DNA from: Rehmannia glutinosa
Lineage: Eukaryota; Streptophyta; Magnoliopsida; Lamiales; Orobanchaceae
NCBI GenBank assembly: GCA_016081115.2
Contig: CM071935.1
Coordinates: forward strand, 26,392,653 to 26,456,652
DNA length: 64,000 bases
Direction of reading: 5' to 3'
Positions 61,050-64,000 of the stretch are shown here, one piece after another. Position numbers and translations under genes: made by a program. Within the stretch, counting starts at the first letter, position 1; each line of letters begins with the position of its first letter. The notes below the pieces were generated by a model. The model had not been told where the DNA came from. It saw only the letters and a program-made list of their open reading frames with translations, and ran no database searches.

Positions 61050-61256
61050 TGATTATGTAGTAATTTTCCACAAATTAGAGTTTAGGGGATAACTAGAACT
61101 ATTATTATTAAAGAATAAAATCCTAGGGGCAAAATTCTCCATAGTGTGCAAAGTGTAATTATTTTCATAGTTCAGAGTGCAAAGTGTTACGAATTAAAGT
61201 CTAGGTTGTGAAGTGTAAAAAGGGGTAAAATTGGGGTGGTTAAAAATAATTATCTC
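61050..61256 (-). repeat. Right inverted arm of the MULE-like element
   Basis: The minus strand repeats the composition of the left arm (TTTTTACACTTCACAACC, ACACTTTGCACTCTGAAC) and ends GAGATAATTATTTTTAAC at 61256. Confidence 0.65.
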
Positions 61257-62049
61257 TTACGAAAAATCGACCGATTTGACGTAAAGATGATGATGAGACA
61301 TATGTTTTTTCTTTCACGCAAACCAATGCTACTTTTTAAAAGACGATGTTAAGGGTTAGGTTAGTAGGTTCGGGTTACGAGGCGATGAGATAACAAAGTG
61401 ACGTAAAGTGATTTTTTGGGAAACGTGAGATTTTGGAAAGATTTTCTTCAAAAATTATGTGACAAAGATATTTACAAGAATTTTCGAGACGAGGTGTTAT
61501 TTTTAAATAAGTAGAGAGTTTAAAGTCGATTTATGATTTTATAAATTAAGGATTCGATTAATCGGAAATTTGATCTAAAATGGGTAGTTTGTCGATTAAT
61601 ATTTTTTAGGTGATTAATTATGGATTAATTGAATTGAATTTGTCATACATTGAAATTGATTTTTATGTTGACTTTGACTTTGACCATTGACTTAGACTTT
61701 GACTTTTACCATTGACTTTGGTCAACTATCGATTTTTTTTGTTTTTAAAATGGAACCGAACACCCTATTTTTTAGGATACTTGACTTTATGGAACGTATT
61801 AGATATACTTAGCATAAGAGACTAAATCACTAAATAAGTATATAATGTGTCCTATGTAATTAAGTTGAAGAATTTAATTGTGTTAAGTGCGGTGCAATCG
61901 GATACGGTTTCATACAATCAATTTCATCACTAGCATTCAATTAAACTTCAAAGGTGGGTAAACTTCTGATTTTGTAAGCATGTCGTACTGTTATACTATA
62001 TTTGTTAACTCTTTATAATTGCTAAAATTTGCCTACGGGCTATTTATAA

Positions 62050-62205
62050 GCTGCCAACGGATGGGGGATGACCCTTTGGTGTCAGAAAAGGCCGAGAGCC
62101 ATATGTAAGCTGCCAACGGGTGGGGGATGACCCCTCGGTGTCAGAAAAGGCCGAGAGCCATATGTATGCTGCCAACGGGTGGGGATACCCCTTGGTGTCC
62201 GAAAA
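62050..62205 (+). repeat. 59-bp tandem repeat in the 3' LTR, three copies
   Basis: GCTGCCAACGG at 62050, 62109 and 62168. It has one unit fewer than the 5' LTR, so copy number changed after insertion. Confidence 0.92.
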
Positions 62206-62613
62206 TGATTTTTATTGCATTATGATTGTTTGACTTATATAGTGTAACTGCTTACGTTTCCCACTGAGTTTCACAACTCACACCTTCAAATGTTTTTACA
62301 TTTCAGATAATGAAGATGAATCGGGAGCTGAGGCGTAGGGGTCTGGCATCGTGGGGCATTGTTCTATATTTCCCAAATATTTACAATTACCTGTGTTTTG
62401 AGTAAACAAATTATGGTGATGTAATATGAATTTATTAATGCATAACTCTTATCAAACCATTATCACCTTTGTTACTCTTAAGTTTATTTAAGAAATTTTT
62501 AAGCCACATTTTAGTATTTAAATTATTATTTTTTTATGTTTCCGCAAACTATTTATAAATACTCAAGTGTACCACAGTGATGTTCCTTATCGAAATGGGT
62601 TGGGGGCGTTACA

Positions 62614-63417
62614 AAATGTATAATTATTATAGCCCATTACAAAATAAGATTTTAGTAAATATATATTTTCTTTGTTTTTTATGCTTATTTTTTGTTTTAT
62701 ATTTGCAATGTGGGTGTCAAATCGATGATCGTAAAAATGCGATTAATTTGATGTATTTTACCTCAAAAAGAGATTATAAACAAAAAAAAAATTAAATTTT
62801 ATAAAAGACAAATATAATAATTAATACATTACATATACAAATTTGTAAAGTTTATTTCTATATAATGCTTTGTCATTATATGTACATATAGATTTTCCAA
62901 AATTAACTATTAATTACAAAAATTAATGTTACTATTGAATATGGATTATATTTTAGTGTTTTAGACAGGTAAAAGTTTTTATTACTATTTATAGTGGACT
63001 TGGTTATTATATATATATATATATTGAATATGTCTAATGTTTATAAAAATATGATAAAACCCAAACGGGGGAAAATTAGTCCACATAAATTATAAGGGGC
63101 AGACCAAATCTAGAAAATTCCATAAAAATAGGATATGTTACCCACAACTGGTGGCATCTTTCCATCGGAATTGTTATCATAATCTCTACCAAAAAATCGA
63201 TTCAGTCTTCTTTTCACCAAACCTATTGCATAGAAAACCAAAACCCACAAATTCAAGTTGAACAATTGAAAAGTCCAGCAACAAAAAAATGGATGACACC
63301 TACGAGGAATGCTTCAACACTCAAAATCAACAAAGTAACCCCTAGCATGTTATCACGTTTCGATTGTTTAGTGTGTCCATTTCTATGGTATCCATTTAAT
63401 GTAGAGTAGGTATCTTG
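62614..63417. other. AT-rich flank
   Basis: Begins with the AAATG duplication of gypsy 2. It contains a (TA)n tract near 63008-63024 and a region like 44380-44545. Around 63250-63350 the minus strand has a hydrophobic run (LGVTLLILSVEAFLVGVIHFF) that could be an exon remnant, but nothing else supports a gene. Confidence 0.45.
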
Positions 63418-63460
63418 TAGGACCGTCTTACGGATCCTATTACGTAAGACGGATCCTACC
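63418..63460. repeat. 43-bp near-perfect palindrome
   Basis: GTAGGACCGTCTTACGGATC pairs with the following half ending GTAAGACGGATCCTAC; the arms differ by one base or so and would form a strong hairpin. The CCGTCTTACG motif recurs in plant repeats in my memory, but I cannot name the family. Confidence 0.8.
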
Positions 63461-63612
63461 CGCGACCCATCCCAGCCCACCTGCCCAGCGCCCAGCCCAC
63501 CTATTATTAAAAAAATAAAAAAATCTACTTCAGCACTTGCGCTTGTGGGGGATCGAACTCAGGAGCCTATGGGGACATAAGGTAGTGTTCTACCACTACA
63601 CCACTAATGCTT
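63461..63612 (-). ncRNA. tRNA-Gly-like SINE head
   Basis: On the minus strand from 63610: GCATTAGTGGTGTAGTGGTA, an A box much like plant tRNA-Gly, then GAGTTCGATCCCC, a B box, about 32 bp later. Total head length is about 70 bp, followed by T- and A-rich sequence. The head fits a tRNA-Gly-derived SINE running leftward. I found no target duplication or poly(A) end, and the cloverleaf is imperfect, so it is not called a functional tRNA. Confidence 0.55.
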
Positions 63613-63757
63613 ATTGTGCATTTTCAATATAACAATGTATATAAACACATTTATAAATACGCATGGTAATTAAAGAAAATTAAAAACGCCTATAAATATA
63701 AAGGCTAAGAATCGAACCCAAGTCTATTAAAAAAATGATACATAATCTCAATAAATG
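63613..63757. other. AT-rich spacer
   Basis: No gene. A lone B-box-like GGGTTCGATTC on the minus strand at about 63706-63716 lacks an A box. Confidence 0.4.
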
Positions 63758-64000
63758 GATACTTATAAAAGTGTTACTTTAACTACATCATATTTATTTT
63801 TTATTTTTCCTCTTTTTCTGTCCATAGTTTCTGAGTGTATTAAGAAATCTGATACTTTATCTCAACAAACGGATACTTTTACTTATAAAAGTGTTATTTT
63901 AACTATATCATATTTATTTTTTATTTTTCCTTCTTTCCTTCATTTCTAATTTGTGACTATATTAAAAAACATGATACTTTATCTCAAAAAATAGATACTT
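63758..64000. repeat. Tandem repeat of about 114-122 bp, cut by the window end
   Basis: GGATACTT recurs at 63757, 63871 and (as AGATACTT) 63993, each unit carrying ATAAAAGTGTTA and CATATTTATTTTTTATTTTTCC. At least two full units are present and the array continues beyond the window. Confidence 0.88.

Larger units (their letters stand above)
54371..61256. mobile_element. MULE-like inverted-repeat element enclosing a caulimovirid genome
   Basis: The insertion begins GGGATAAAGATTGTTAACAC and its minus-strand end reads GAGATAATTATTTTTAAC; G(G/A)GATAA starts are common in plant Mutator-like TIRs. The inner parts of both arms share units such as TTTTTACACTT and ACACTTTGCA in inverted orientation, giving imperfect arms of about 200 bp. 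The flanks are TTATGAAAA (54362-54370) and TTACGAAAA (61257-61265), a 9-bp duplication with one mismatch as expected for MULEs; only GAAAA (5 bp) is strictly identical. The interior (about 54600-61000) is viral and there is no transposase. Either the virus integrated into a roughly 500-bp MULE MITE, or the MULE mobilised a viral insert. The empty site is preserved in the 5' LTR near 46428. Confidence 0.68.
45006..62613 (+). mobile_element. Gypsy 2: chromodomain Ty3/gypsy element (Tekay/Del-like) with interrupted 3' LTR
   Basis: LTRs start TGTGACGACC and end GGGGCGTTACA at 45006-47846 and 52944-62613. Target duplication AAATG is perfect (45001-45005 and 62614-62618). The 3' LTR carries a 6.9-kb insertion (54371-61256) absent from the 5' LTR; without it both LTRs are about 2.8 kb. 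The first 300 bp of the two LTRs differ by roughly 8% by eye, so this insertion is much older than gypsy 1. Internal order is gag, protease, RT, RNase H, integrase, chromodomain, all with stop codons. Confidence 0.93.
52944..62613 (+). repeat. Gypsy 2 3' LTR, split by a 6.9-kb insertion
   Basis: 52944-54370 and 61257-62613 together match the 5' LTR. The break falls inside TTTATGAAAA / GAAAAATCGA. This half is otherwise complete, including three tandem 59-bp units and the GGGGCGTTACA end. Confidence 0.93.

Noticed and set aside
54362..61265. LTR-retrotransposon origin of the 6.9-kb insertion, from the identical 5-bp GAAAA
   Set aside because: The ends are not TG...CA, there is no integrase, and the arms are inverted, not direct. 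A 9-bp duplication with one mismatch fits better.
63253..63480. 75-residue minus-strand ORF with a hydrophobic stretch as a membrane protein gene
   Set aside because: It overlaps the palindrome, has no neighbours or splice context, and shows no known family.
63541..63610. Functional tRNA-Gly gene
   Set aside because: The acceptor arms do not pair and the anticodon region is unlike tRNA-Gly; SINE head is more likely.

Overview
The window is plant nuclear repeat DNA. Evidence: chromodomain Ty3/gypsy and SIRE-type Ty1/copia elements primed by initiator tRNA-Met, a CACTA element, a Helitron relic, a transposon-type Ulp1 (C48) protease relic, and an integrated caulimovirid. A eudicot, perhaps an asterid, is my guess; nothing here fixes the species. 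I see no credible intact host gene. Every coding region is transposon- or virus-derived and broken.

Layout. 1-354: flank with a (TC)24 microsatellite. 355-4428: solo LTR of about 4.1 kb with a perfect 5-bp target duplication. 4700-8074 (-): intron-containing relic of a C48 protease gene of the kind carried by plant transposons, with 124-bp tandem repeats in one intron. 8262-41400: nested copia block. An outer SIRE-like element runs on the minus strand (3' LTR stub 8262-8490; env-like, pol and gag 30473-40685; truncated 5' LTR 40813-41400). A second SIRE-like element on the plus strand (8491-30460) sits inside the outer element's 3' LTR. A young Tekay/Del-type gypsy element (19274-28803) sits inside the plus element's env-like ORF. 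A deletion at about 30460 joins the two copia elements tail to tail and removed the inner 3' LTR. 41833-43258: non-autonomous CACTA element. 43498-43800 (-): Helitron 3' terminus and the C-terminal end of its helicase. 45006-62613: older chromodomain gypsy element with a 5-bp target duplication. Its 3' LTR is split by a 6.9-kb insertion (54371-61256) with MULE-like inverted ends and a 9-bp imperfect duplication. 62614-64000: AT-rich flank with a 43-bp palindrome, a tRNA-Gly-like SINE head and a tandem repeat cut by the window end.

The 54371-61256 insertion is the most unusual object. Its arms enclose a nearly complete, decayed caulimovirid genome in the order capsid, movement protein, protease, RT, RNase H, transactivator-like ORF, then a 35S-type promoter with an as-1-like element. 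The viral segment appears opened near its tRNA-Met primer site. Order of events, from nesting and LTR divergence: minus SIRE, then plus SIRE, then gypsy 1 (LTRs under about 1% apart by eye); separately gypsy 2 (LTRs several percent apart), then the MULE/virus insertion.
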